A DNA stretch of 31,966 nucleotides. It comes from JAYUZR01 sp043751595. Lineage in GTDB: Bacteria > Patescibacteriota > UBA1384 > CAILIB01. The position numbers and the translations under genes were made by a program. The notes beneath the pieces are model-generated. The model made no database searches and was not told the origin of the DNA. It saw nothing but the letters and a program-made list of their open reading frames with translations. The stretch covers positions 1 through 31,966 of the forward strand of contig JAYUZR010000025.1 of assembly GCA_043751595.1 (NCBI GenBank), in the 5' to 3' direction. Below, piece by piece: positions 15,417 through 22,902 of the stretch. Every line of letters starts with the position of its first letter. Position 1 is the first letter of the stretch.

Positions 15417-16264
15417 CTTTGCGAAATAGATTACTCGGCTGTGTATTTTTCCTAGTATTTATTCTTTTCTGCTTTTTTCCTTACCGAGTAACGACGGTAA
15501 GTACTAGTTCGACTAAAGTCACTACTTATTCGAGGGGATTTCCCTCGCCGGTAATTACTTGGCAAGTATCAAGTTATATTCCAGTTTTTCGTTCGAGTTC
15601 GCAAAACTTTACTCAGGTAGAAGAGGCGCCTATCGATTCCACTAGTGCAGAAATGAATCCTGATGAGATTTTAAAAGTCTTTTTTACTTCCCTTCTTTCA
15701 GTTATTTCCTTTCAGGGTTTAATAATAAACATGGCCTTTTGGCTGGTCATATTTGTCATTACAAAAAAGTATCTTTCAGTAACGCAAAACAGAAAGCAAG
15801 CTTTAGCTACTACGGGCTTAGTTATAAATAAGGGTCTGGATCTTATTCCTAAAATAAAAAGTATTAATACCCAAGGCTTGAGCAAAAACCAGGTGGCCTC
15901 GCTTATTTGCTCCTTTATTGTTCTTTGCTCATTTCAGTTCTTGACAGTTATGCACCATGAAAGTGGTGAAATGTGTACCACGACTGTAGGGTTTCCAATA
16001 GCCTATGGTAAGGGGTATTGCCTCAAGGGAGCGATCTCACCGGATGAGTTAAGTCCTTATCCAGTTCAATTATGGGGAAGTATTCAGTCAACTATTCCAA
16101 CAAAGCCTAGTCCATATCGAACGTTCTTACCCTATCAATTTACGATTACTACGTATTGGAAGTGGGCAATGGCTGGGGATCTTATTCTGGCATTTGCTGG
16201 TTCACTGGTACTTGTGGCGCTGTTTGATATTCGCGGGTTGCCTAAAAATAAGGAAAAGAAGTAA
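15407..16264 (+). CDS. orphan membrane protein, AT-rich gene
   Basis: I do not recognise this 285-residue protein. It has a membrane segment at about 9-27, an external region to about 85, a long hydrophobic stretch at about 88-120 (one or two segments), another at about 165-185 and a last one at about 252-275, then a lysine-rich cytoplasmic tail. Two external parts share a GFP-x-x motif (RGFPSPVITW and VGFPIAYGKG), hinting at a repeated unit. Codons favour A and T (AAA, TTA, ATT, TTT), unlike the neighbours. The gene is framed by hairpins (15341-15372 and 16287-16319), so it is a single unit, possibly gained by transfer. Confidence 0.75.
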   Translation: MTPSLRNRLLGCVFFLVFILFCFFPYRVTTVSTSSTKVTTYSRGFPSPVITWQVSSYIPVFRSSSQNFTQVEEAPIDSTSAEMNPDEILKVFFTSLLSVISFQGLIINMAFWLVIFVITKKYLSVTQNRKQALATTGLVINKGLDLIPKIKSINTQGLSKNQVASLICSFIVLCSFQFLTVMHHESGEMCTTTVGFPIAYGKGYCLKGAISPDELSPYPVQLWGSIQSTIPTKPSPYRTFLPYQFTITTYWKWAMAGDLILAFAGSLVLVALFDIRGLPKNKEKK

Positions 16265-16286
16265 TTTTCAAGCTTTTGTTTCAATT

Positions 16287-16319
16287 GGTTATGCAAGGTA
16301 TTCGCACATTTGCATAGCC
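16287..16319 (+). terminator. hairpin after the orphan gene, possible terminator
   Basis: GGTTATGCAA (16287-16296) pairs with TTGCATAGCC (16310-16319) around a 13-base loop, ten pairs with one wobble. The following sequence (TCTTGCCC) has no real T-run, so termination would be weak. It separates the orphan gene from the RNase H gene. Confidence 0.4.
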
Positions 16320-16350
16320 TCTTGCCCTGTTGTATTTACTTAATTTACGG

Positions 16351-16356
16351 TAGTCT
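16351..16356 (+). promoter_or_regulatory. -10-like element before RNase H gene
   Basis: TAGTCT ends 8 bases before the ATG at 16365, with TTGTAT 15 bases upstream (16330-16335) as a short-spaced -35. There is no SD, so a leaderless or nearly leaderless transcript is likely. Confidence 0.35.
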
Positions 16357-16364
16357 GCACCGGT

Positions 16365-16844
16365 ATGGCAGATCATCAAACCACTCTTTTTGTTAACACC
16401 GATGGCGGTGCTCGCGGCAATCCTGGTCCTTCCGCAATCGGGGTTGTCTTTACGATGGCCGATCAAGAAGTCTTTACACATAGTCGTTTTCTTGGCGATG
16501 CCACTAATAACGTAGCCGAGTATCAGGCCCTTATTGATGCTCTCGAAAAAATTCCTCCTTTCCTTACTGAGCACAATGCCACTTCGCACATTACCATTCG
16601 GATGGATAGCGAGCTGGTCGTAAAGCAGTTGGCCGGTATTTACCGAATTAAAGAGCCACATTTGCAGACCCTTGCCGCATCTGTCCGTAGCCACCTCCAG
16701 GCACTGAGTATTCCGTACAACATTACCCATGTACTGCGTGCCCAAAACAAACGTGCCGACCAATTGGTAAATCTGGCACTCGACAACCCTAGTCCCTCCC
16801 ATGTATCAACCACTCACCAGTCAACCGAATCAGAAGGAGCTTGA
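16365..16844 (+). CDS. RNase HI family protein
   Basis: The 159-residue nuclease should cut the RNA strand of RNA-DNA hybrids. The core motifs are visible: VNTDGGARGNPGPS (first Asp), NNVAEYQAL (Glu), IRMDSELVVKQL (second Asp), and a last acidic site in RAQNKRADQLVNLAL. This spacing fits the short 'reverse-transcriptase-like' RNase H subfamily of Gram-positives and archaea rather than E. coli RnhA. Its last 44 bases overlap the ileS gene in another frame, and the tail after about residue 140 is polar and probably disordered. No SD precedes the ATG. Confidence 0.9.
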   Translation: MADHQTTLFVNTDGGARGNPGPSAIGVVFTMADQEVFTHSRFLGDATNNVAEYQALIDALEKIPPFLTEHNATSHITIRMDSELVVKQLAGIYRIKEPHLQTLAASVRSHLQALSIPYNITHVLRAQNKRADQLVNLALDNPSPSHVSTTHQSTESEGA

Positions 16845-19659
16845 AGAAGCTACTTTAGCTCGTTGGCAATCCGAAGACACCTTCGCAAAAAGCCTCAAAC
16901 AAAATGAGGGAAACCAATCGTATGTAATTTACGATGGTCCTCCGTATGCAAACGCTAAACCGCCGTTGCATACCGCTACCCCCATGACCTTTAAGGACAC
17001 CATGGGACGGTTCCAAACCATGCGTGGCAAATATGTTCGCCGCCAAAGTGGTTGGGATACGCACGGATTACCCATTGAAGTACAGGTAGAGAAAAAGCTC
17101 GGCCTGGCCAGTAAAAAAGATATTCTTACTCTGGTTCCTGGCGATGAAAGAGCCTCTGTAATCAAGTTCAATGCCATCTGCAAAGAAAGCGTATTGGCCT
17201 TTAAATCAGACTGGGACAAGTTTGTACCGCGTGTAGGCTACTGGTCCGATCTCGAAAATCCTTACATCACCCTTACGCCAGATTACGTTTCTAAATCTTG
17301 GGGATACTTTAAGCAGGTGTGGGATAGGGGATTAGCCTACCAGGGCTATAAAGTTCTCCCGTATTGTCCACGTTGTGGAACCGGCCTTTCTGCGGCAGAG
17401 GTAGCTCAGGAGTATAAAGATATCCGCGATATCTCCGTTACTGCCGCTTTTCCCCTAGTAGATAACCCAAGTCGTTCAATCCTTGCCTGGACAACTACCC
17501 CATGGACCTTGCCCGGTAATGTGGGTCTCGCGGTGCACCCAACCCTTACTTACGTAGCGGTACAGCAAGAAGAGGGCGAGTTTATCGTGGTTAAGTCTCG
17601 GCTGAGTGTGCTTAAAGGCGATTATACGATTCTAGAAGAAATGCCCGGTACTGCCTTGGTGGGAATGGAGTATACACCCCCGTTTGATAATGTCTTTGGC
17701 GATGCTCCTGGCAAAAAGCACCAGGTTGTGGCGGCCGATTTTGTTACTGATACCGATGGAACCGGCGTGGTGCACACGGCAGTCATGTACGGCGAAGACG
17801 ACTTTAATCTAGGTCTGGCAGAAGGCTTAGTGCAAATGCACTCAGTTGGCCTTGATGGCTGCTTCCTCGATAATGTCCCTCAGTTTGCCGGACAGAATAT
17901 CCGCGAAGCCATCCCTCAGATTCTTACCTACTTAAAAGGGCGAAATGCTCTCTATAGTAAGGAGTCACATCTCCATAGCTACCCGCACTGCTGGCGCTGC
18001 AAAACTCCGCTTATCTACTACGCAAAAGATTCTTGGTATATCGCTATGTCTAAGCTGCGCCCTGAGCTTATTGCCGCCAACGAAACCATCAATTGGGTGC
18101 CCACTCATATTCGCGATGGCCGCTTTGGAGACTTTGTTGCCGAGGCCCGCGATTGGGCTATCTCGCGTGAACGCTTCTGGGGAATCCCACTACCTATTTG
18201 GACAGCCGAAGATGGTTCCCAAATCTGCATTGGCTCACTTGAAGAACTTCGGAGTCTGGCTGAAGATCCTTCCAAGATAGGGGAAGATTTTGATCCCCAC
18301 CGTCCGTTTATTGATGAGATCATGCTCGTTAAAGATGGTAAGAAGTTCGTGCGCGAGCCATACGTACTCGATATTTGGTTCGACTCTGGCGCTATGCCCG
18401 TGGCCTCAGGTCGCGAAGAAAGGGGAGAGTATCCTGCCGATTTCATCGCCGAGGCAGTCGATCAAACCCGAGGTTGGTTCTATAGCATGCTTGCACTTGC
18501 GGTGGCCACCGGAAAGCCAGCACCCTACAAGCGCGTAGTCTGCATGGGGCATTTGGTAGATGAGACCGGCAAGAAGATGAGTAAATCAGTCGGAAATGTG
18601 GCTGATCCTGATCAGATCTTTGCCGAGTACGGGGCCGATGCCTTCCGTTGGTTTATTCTTACCGTTAATGCACCAGGTGAATCTAAGGCGCTTTCTCCTA
18701 AAGAATTGCAGGCGGCCTACCGCCGTAGCCTGATGTTGCTCTGGAACATGGCCAGCTACTTTAGTACCTATGCAAATCTTGCCGAGTTTGATCCCAAGCA
18801 AGAGGTGGCTAAGGCTGAATACACCGCGCTCGATCAGTGGGCGCTTAGTCGTCAGCGCCTAATCGTGGCTGAAATGACCGAACTTATGGAAGTGGCAGAT
18901 TTCCAGCGCGCTGGCCGCTTACTAGAAGAGCATATTGGCGAGCTTTCTACCTGGTATCTTCGTCGTTCCCGCAAGCGAAGCGATACTGCCTTCTTTGCAA
19001 CAATGCGCCAATTACTTCGCACTACCTTGCAGCTTATTGCACCATTCACTCCGTTTATGGCCGATTTCCTTTGGAAAACGCTGCAAGAAGAGGGTGATGC
19101 ATCTTCCGTGCACCTTACTCCTTGGCCAGTAGTTACTGAGGAAGCAGATCTCGAGTTACTTAGTCAGATGCATCGCCTTCGCCAAACCGTAGAGAGGGGA
19201 TTGGCCCTTCGCTCAAGTCTTGGTCAAAAAGTGCGTCAACCGTTGGCTTCTGTATATGTTACCAATCTGGAAGGCGCTTCCGAAGAACTTCTCACTATCT
19301 TGGCCGAAGAGCTGAATGTCTTCGAGGTTAAGCAGGTGGCCGAGCTTCCAGAAAACTGGCCATCAAGCGATGGTGTAGCCTTCGATACCGTTCTTACTGA
19401 CGAACTCCTCGAAGCTGGTCTTGCTCGAGAACTACAACGACAACTACAGCAGCTGCGTAAAAACTCTGGCCTTCAGCCAGGAGAATGGGCAGTGCTTACG
19501 GTTGCTCCAGAAGCTAAGTTTATAGTTGAACCTCTCATCGTGCACTATCCAAAAGTCTTGGCTGAGACGTTTGTAAAAGAAGTGCAGTACAAAGAGGCGC
19601 TTGAAGAAATTGTGGTAGGCGAACACACAGTCGCGGTAGCCCTTACGCCGGCCGAATAG
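16801..19659 (+). CDS. ileS: isoleucyl-tRNA synthetase, type 2, altered HIGH motif
   Basis: The 952-residue enzyme charges tRNA-Ile. Type 2 (eukaryote/archaea-like) features are CPRCGTGLSAAEVAQEY, HCWRCKTPLIYY and SRERFWGIPLPIW. The editing domain has TTTPWTLPGNVGL and GTGVVHTAVMYGEDDF; the second catalytic motif is intact (KMSKS at 592-596). The first catalytic motif is not: after DGPPYANAKP the expected H-x-G-H reads P-L-H-T (residues 55-58, bases 16963-16974), while flanking residues (TFKDTMGRFQTMRGK, SGWDTHGLPIE) align without gaps. IleRS2 enzymes with a swapped GxHH motif are reported to be highly mupirocin resistant; this variant shares the His at position three. The gene overlaps the RNase H gene by 44 bases. 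Confidence 0.95.
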   Translation: MYQPLTSQPNQKELEEATLARWQSEDTFAKSLKQNEGNQSYVIYDGPPYANAKPPLHTATPMTFKDTMGRFQTMRGKYVRRQSGWDTHGLPIEVQVEKKLGLASKKDILTLVPGDERASVIKFNAICKESVLAFKSDWDKFVPRVGYWSDLENPYITLTPDYVSKSWGYFKQVWDRGLAYQGYKVLPYCPRCGTGLSAAEVAQEYKDIRDISVTAAFPLVDNPSRSILAWTTTPWTLPGNVGLAVHPTLTYVAVQQEEGEFIVVKSRLSVLKGDYTILEEMPGTALVGMEYTPPFDNVFGDAPGKKHQVVAADFVTDTDGTGVVHTAVMYGEDDFNLGLAEGLVQMHSVGLDGCFLDNVPQFAGQNIREAIPQILTYLKGRNALYSKESHLHSYPHCWRCKTPLIYYAKDSWYIAMSKLRPELIAANETINWVPTHIRDGRFGDFVAEARDWAISRERFWGIPLPIWTAEDGSQICIGSLEELRSLAEDPSKIGEDFDPHRPFIDEIMLVKDGKKFVREPYVLDIWFDSGAMPVASGREERGEYPADFIAEAVDQTRGWFYSMLALAVATGKPAPYKRVVCMGHLVDETGKKMSKSVGNVADPDQIFAEYGADAFRWFILTVNAPGESKALSPKELQAAYRRSLMLLWNMASYFSTYANLAEFDPKQEVAKAEYTALDQWALSRQRLIVAEMTELMEVADFQRAGRLLEEHIGELSTWYLRRSRKRSDTAFFATMRQLLRTTLQLIAPFTPFMADFLWKTLQEEGDASSVHLTPWPVVTEEADLELLSQMHRLRQTVERGLALRSSLGQKVRQPLASVYVTNLEGASEELLTILAEELNVFEVKQVAELPENWPSSDGVAFDTVLTDELLEAGLARELQRQLQQLRKNSGLQPGEWAVLTVAPEAKFIVEPLIVHYPKVLAETFVKEVQYKEALEEIVVGEHTVAVALTPAE

Positions 19660-19669
19660 ATTTTGCACC

Positions 19670-20791
19670 ATGGGCACCAGGTTCAAGACACTCGATCCTT
19701 GGCTGTTCATTATCCCCACCGTCCTTATGGGGGTGGGGAGTGTGGTTATCTATGTACTTACGGCGGATGATGGACTCGCCCTTACCATTCGTCAGTTGGT
19801 GTATGTTGCCATCTCGCTTCTGGTGCTTATTTTGGTGCCGTTCTTCGATTACCGAAACCTGCGCGGACTTGCTCCTTGGTTTTACGGAATCGGCTCCATC
19901 CTACTCGGGCTAGTCCCTATTATCGGAAAAGAAGAGTTTGGCGCTAAGTTGTGGATCGATTTTGGCTTTATCCAGTTCCAACCTGGAGAAGTGATGAAGT
20001 TATTCGTGCTACTGCTGCTGAGTGCCTTACTTTCGCTCTCTTTTGGGGTAGAGCGCAGGTTACCTATGAGGCGCTTTTTCGGTGCGCTTGCTCTCTTTCT
20101 TATTCCCACTGCCTTCATCTTCTTGCAGCCTGATTTTGGAACAGCAGCTATTATTGGCGTTTCCTCACTCGTACTACTGCTGCATGCACCACTCTCAAGA
20201 ACACAAAAACTCCTTATTACGGCAGGCTTACTTTCGGTAGTACTCATTTCTACCCTTGCCCTGCAGGGTACCGGGCCTTTTGGAAAGCTGCTCAAGCCGT
20301 ATCAGCGAGATCGCCTGGTAAGTTTTATCGATCCCATCCACGATACGTCGGGGGCAGGCTATAACGTAGCTCAGGCGGTTATTGCCGTAGGCTCCGGGGG
20401 TATTACTGGTACAGGACTAGGGTTTGGTACGCAGTCTCAATTGCGCTTTGTGCCGGTTGCTCATGCCGACTTTATCTTTGCTTCTATTACCGAGGCATGG
20501 GGCTGGGTGGGTTCATTAGTAATCGTTTCATTGCTTAGTATGCTTGTGCTGCGGTGTCTGCATGCGGCAAGTATCGCCAAAGATGCCCTTGGCCGGTACC
20601 TATGCCTGGGAATTGCCGCTAAGATTCTCTTCGAAATGCTCGTAAATATCGGCATGAATATTAGAATCATGCCGGTGACGGGTATTCCGCTCCCATTCCT
20701 TAGTTATGGTGGAACCGCCCTCTTGGTAAATGCTCTCTGCATGGCGCTCGTGCAATCTGTAGTGCTACGCTATAAGCGGTTGACCTTCTAG
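19670..20791 (+). CDS. rodA: SEDS glycosyltransferase RodA
   Basis: The 373-residue membrane protein polymerises peptidoglycan glycan strands during cell elongation. It has about ten membrane segments. SEDS signatures are WIDFGFIQFQPGEVMKL (Gly where Ser is usual in QPSE), LQPDFGTAAII (the catalytic Asp region), GSGGITGTGLGFGTQSQLRFVPVAHADFIF split over two loops, and MNIRIMPVTGIPLPFLSYGG at the end. The start MGTRFKTLDPWLF matches RodA (a basic start before helix 1) better than FtsW. No partner PBP2 gene is adjacent. It begins 10 bases after ileS. Confidence 0.92.
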   Translation: MGTRFKTLDPWLFIIPTVLMGVGSVVIYVLTADDGLALTIRQLVYVAISLLVLILVPFFDYRNLRGLAPWFYGIGSILLGLVPIIGKEEFGAKLWIDFGFIQFQPGEVMKLFVLLLLSALLSLSFGVERRLPMRRFFGALALFLIPTAFIFLQPDFGTAAIIGVSSLVLLLHAPLSRTQKLLITAGLLSVVLISTLALQGTGPFGKLLKPYQRDRLVSFIDPIHDTSGAGYNVAQAVIAVGSGGITGTGLGFGTQSQLRFVPVAHADFIFASITEAWGWVGSLVIVSLLSMLVLRCLHAASIAKDALGRYLCLGIAAKILFEMLVNIGMNIRIMPVTGIPLPFLSYGGTALLVNALCMALVQSVVLRYKRLTF

Positions 20792-20798
20792 CGTTCCT

Positions 20799-20815
20799 CT
20801 GGTAGTGTCTGCCAG
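20799..20815 (+). terminator. short hairpin after rodA, weak terminator
   Basis: CTGGTAG and CTGCCAG form a 7-bp stem (one wobble) with loop TGT, followed by ACGTTTTA. The T-run is only four bases. It could end the rodA transcript or be part of the rplU leader. Confidence 0.35.
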
Positions 20816-20853
20816 ACGTTTTACCGCTACACACGCGTAAGTTTTCTGTGCAC

Positions 20854-21225
20854 ATGTCGTTCGCAATCATTCAAACCGGAGGTAAGCAATATCGAGTCCA
20901 ACTTGGTAGTGTTATTACCGTAGAAAAACTTCCAGGTGATGCTGGAAGTGAGCTTATTTTCCCACACGTTCTTGCCACCGAAGAGGACGGCAAGCTTGTG
21001 GTAGGAAGCCCATTTATCAGCGGTATGCAGGTTACTGCCACCGTGCTCGAGCAAAAGAAGGGCGAAAAACTTCGTGTTTTCACCTACAAGTCCAAGAAGC
21101 GCCAGCGTCGTACCATCGGCCATCGCCAGCAACTTACGCAAATTAAGGTGCTAAGCATTGGTTCAGAGGGTAAGGCTCCTGCAAAGCGCGCCACCAAGGC
21201 AACCAAGGATGCAGCTCAAGAGTAA
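20854..21225 (+). CDS. rplU: ribosomal protein L21
   Basis: The 123-residue protein of the large subunit. MSFAIIQTGGKQYRVQLG is the classic start, and FTYKSKKRQRRTIGHRQQLT is the conserved 23S-binding segment near the end. A lysine/alanine-rich tail of about 20 residues follows. The ATG at 20854 is chosen over the GTG at 20848 because family members start directly before the AIIxTGGKQYRV block. L27 (rpmA), the usual next gene, is not here; instead secE overlaps the end by 17 bases. Confidence 0.95.
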   Translation: MSFAIIQTGGKQYRVQLGSVITVEKLPGDAGSELIFPHVLATEEDGKLVVGSPFISGMQVTATVLEQKKGEKLRVFTYKSKKRQRRTIGHRQQLTQIKVLSIGSEGKAPAKRATKATKDAAQE

Positions 21226-21406
21226 TCCAGTTACCGATTACTTTAAGGGCGCATGGCTAGAGCTGCGCCGCGTTACCTGGCCTAATTGGCAGGTAGTTCT
21301 TCGCAACACCGTGAGTGTTGTCATCGGTATCGGTATTGCCACTCTGGTAATTGCCCTTGTCGATTACGCATTTATCCACGCCCTCGGCTTTTTCATCAAC
21401 CGCTAA
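21209..21406 (+). CDS. secE: preprotein translocase subunit SecE
   Basis: This 65-residue single-membrane-span subunit clamps SecY in the Sec channel. The amphipathic helix carries WLELRRVTWPNWQVVLRNT, the signature of SecE, followed by a membrane segment (VVIGIGIATLVIALVDYAF). The ATG at 21209 lies inside the rplU end, with AAGG directly before it; an upstream start at 21158 would add 17 residues that are only the frame-shifted L21 tail. Order secE-nusG-rplK is the common bacterial arrangement. Confidence 0.93.
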   Translation: MQLKSNPVTDYFKGAWLELRRVTWPNWQVVLRNTVSVVIGIGIATLVIALVDYAFIHALGFFINR

Positions 21407-21410
21407 GGAG
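21405..21410 (+). promoter_or_regulatory. Shine-Dalgarno of nusG
   Basis: AAGGAG, 5 bases before the ATG at 21416. It overlaps the last base pair of the secE stop codon region. It is one of the few clear SDs in the window and fixes the nusG start, including the acidic extension. Confidence 0.8.
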
Positions 21411-21415
21411 TACCT

Positions 21416-22144
21416 ATGTCCACCACCGACACAACCCCTGAAGAAGTTGAAGTACTCGAGTCCGCCGAGGTTACTCCGGAAACCGAGATTACAGAACCAG
21501 AGCTAGAAACCGAAGCTTCAGAAGCCGAGGTTGAGGTAGTAGACGAAGTAGTCTCAGCCGAGGCTGCAAGTAAGCAGGCACGCCTTACCGGTGTTGCTCG
21601 CTCTACTGGTAAGCAATCTGGTGCTCGCAACTGGTATGTTATTCACACCTATGCCGGCTACGAAGACCAAGTTGCTCAAAATATCGAGCAACGCCGCGAG
21701 TCTCTCGGTATGCACGATAAAATCTTCGGCGTTCTGGTTCCAATCGAGAAGCAGATCGAGATCAAAAACGGCAAACGCAAAACCGTAGATCGCAAGATCT
21801 TCCCCGGATATGTCTTTGTCGAAATGATCGTTACCGACGATTCATGGTATGTGGTTCGCAATACCCCTAACGTAACCGGCTTCACCGGGTTCGGCGTTCG
21901 TCCTACTCCTGTTTCACAACAAGAGATGGATGTTATCCGCAAGCGTATGGGTGTAGACGAGCCTAAGCACGAAATCGAACTGGTCATCGGCGATTTGGTT
22001 CAAATCACCGACGGAGCCCTTAAGGGCTTCCAGGCCAAAGTAGACGAAGTAGATCCTACTCGCGGTAAAATCCGAGTTCTGGTATCTATGTTCGGTCGTG
22101 AGACTCCGGTTACTCTCGATTACCTTCAGTTAAAGCGCGTTTAA
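21416..22144 (+). CDS. nusG: transcription factor NusG with acidic N-terminal extension
   Basis: A 242-residue elongation factor that binds RNA polymerase and couples to the ribosome. The NGN domain starts at about residue 70 (NWYVIHTYAGYEDQVAQNI), includes PGYVFVEM and VTGFTGFG, and the KOW domain is at about 190-240 (GDLVQITDGALKGFQAKV). The first 65 residues are very rich in Glu, Thr and Val and are not part of the normal 175-180-residue protein. The SD at 21405-21410 shows that the extension is translated. Its role is unknown; it may interact with ribosome or polymerase electrostatically. Confidence 0.95.
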   Translation: MSTTDTTPEEVEVLESAEVTPETEITEPELETEASEAEVEVVDEVVSAEAASKQARLTGVARSTGKQSGARNWYVIHTYAGYEDQVAQNIEQRRESLGMHDKIFGVLVPIEKQIEIKNGKRKTVDRKIFPGYVFVEMIVTDDSWYVVRNTPNVTGFTGFGVRPTPVSQQEMDVIRKRMGVDEPKHEIELVIGDLVQITDGALKGFQAKVDEVDPTRGKIRVLVSMFGRETPVTLDYLQLKRV

Positions 22145-22153
22145 GTTTTCATC

Positions 22154-22585
22154 ATGGCCTCCAAGAAAACCATCAAGACAATCATCAAGCTCCAGTGCCC
22201 AGCTGGTAAAGCTACTCCTGCTCCTCCAGTAGGAACCGCCCTCGGACCTCAAGGTCTTAACATTATGGAATTCGTTAACAAGTTCAACGAGGCTACTCGT
22301 CAGCTTGGTAACACCATTATCCCTGTTGAGATCACCGTTTACGAAGATCGTACCTTCGATCTAGAGTTCAAGCAGCCGCCTGCAGCTATCCTTATTAAGG
22401 AAGCGCTTGGCATCAAGGCTGGTGCGGCTAACGTAATCAAGCAGAGCGTAGGCGTTCTTACTCGCGATCAGCTTCGTGCTGTAGCCGAGAAGAAGTTCCC
22501 AGATCTTTCTGCTCGTACCATCGAAGAAGCAGAGAAGGTTATCATGGGTACTGCTCGCTCCATGGGCGTCCAGATTGCCGACTAA
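22154..22585 (+). CDS. rplK: ribosomal protein L11
   Basis: The 143-residue protein of the GTPase-associated centre. The start KKTIKTIIKLQCPAGKATPA and the block PPVGTALGPQGLNIMEFVNK are signatures, as is the C-terminal rRNA-binding part (GTARSMGVQIAD). Codons are strongly biased, as usual for ribosomal genes. A strong terminator follows. L1 (rplA), almost always next to rplK, is absent from this place. Confidence 0.96.
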   Translation: MASKKTIKTIIKLQCPAGKATPAPPVGTALGPQGLNIMEFVNKFNEATRQLGNTIIPVEITVYEDRTFDLEFKQPPAAILIKEALGIKAGAANVIKQSVGVLTRDQLRAVAEKKFPDLSARTIEEAEKVIMGTARSMGVQIAD

Positions 22586-22597
22586 TACGTCTGGCTT

Positions 22598-22628
22598 AAA
22601 AAACCGGCGAGAAAATCGCCGGTTTTTT
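22598..22628. terminator. strong, symmetrical intrinsic terminator after rplK
   Basis: AAAAAACCGGCGA (22598-22610) and TCGCCGGTTTTTT (22616-22628) form a perfect 13-bp stem with loop GAAAA. Because it starts with six A and ends with six T, it should also stop transcripts coming from the right on the minus strand, such as read-through from the small RNA at 22763-22867. Confidence 0.92.
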
Positions 22629-22671
22629 ATTGTCTGGGAAAGGGAATGCGGTAGTTCCTTTTAATTTGAGA

Positions 22672-22755
22672 CGATTTCTAGGCGGCACCGAGGATGCGAG
22701 CGAGGTGTACTGCAGGTACAGTGAGCGAGACCCGCAGGTGATAACGACGAAATCG
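22672..22755. repeat. structured intergenic element of unknown type
   Basis: The 84-base element is closed by CGATTTC (22672-22678) and GAAATCG (22749-22755). Inside it a small hairpin TGTAC-TGCAG-GTACA lies at 22706-22720, flanked by imperfect direct repeats GAGCGAG...GCAGGT. It has no credible ORF. I have the impression of similar GAGCGAG-rich intergenic elements in other bacteria but cannot verify it. It lies between the rplK terminator and the small-RNA U-tail, and may be a mobile palindromic repeat or part of a longer RNA. Confidence 0.4.
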
Positions 22756-22762
22756 GCCAAAT

Positions 22763-22867
22763 AAAAAAGAGCATTTCTTATCTACTTACGTGCTAACTTG
22801 GTATTACTACCGGTGATCCAAAGGAGGGGCAAAGATCGTTGGCAGCGCAAGTAGATAACAAACGCTC
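22763..22867 (-). ncRNA. candidate small RNA with anti-Shine-Dalgarno loop
   Basis: On the minus strand a promoter (22874-22902) predicts a start near 22867. The RNA from there folds on itself completely: 22849-22867 pairs with 22769-22787 (18 of 19 positions, with one G-U and one G-G mismatch), directly followed by six U (22768-22763). Inside, 22838-22843 pairs with 22792-22797 (one C-A mismatch on this strand), enclosing two hairpins. One, GATC-GATC (22834-22837 with 22815-22818), exposes a 15-nt loop with CCCCUCCUUU; the other is GGUA-GUAA-UACC (22800-22811). CCUCCUUU equals the anti-SD tail of 16S rRNA. The promoter start, the stem base and the U-run all coincide, which makes a real transcript likely. 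It is not SRP, 6S or tmRNA by any motif I can see. Confidence 0.62.
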
Positions 22868-22873
22868 CGCAGA

Positions 22874-22902
22874 AATGTATACTCCAAGAGCATAAATGTC
22901 AA
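22874..22902 (-). promoter_or_regulatory. minus-strand promoter for the candidate small RNA
   Basis: On the minus strand TTGACA (22902-22897) and TACATT (22879-22874) have exactly 17 bases between them. The -35 is perfect consensus and overlaps the ATG of the mfd-like gene (22896-22898), so occupation could interfere with that gene. On the plus strand TATACT (22878-22883), overlapping the same place, is a candidate -10 for the mfd-like gene, 12 bases before its ATG. Confidence 0.62.
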
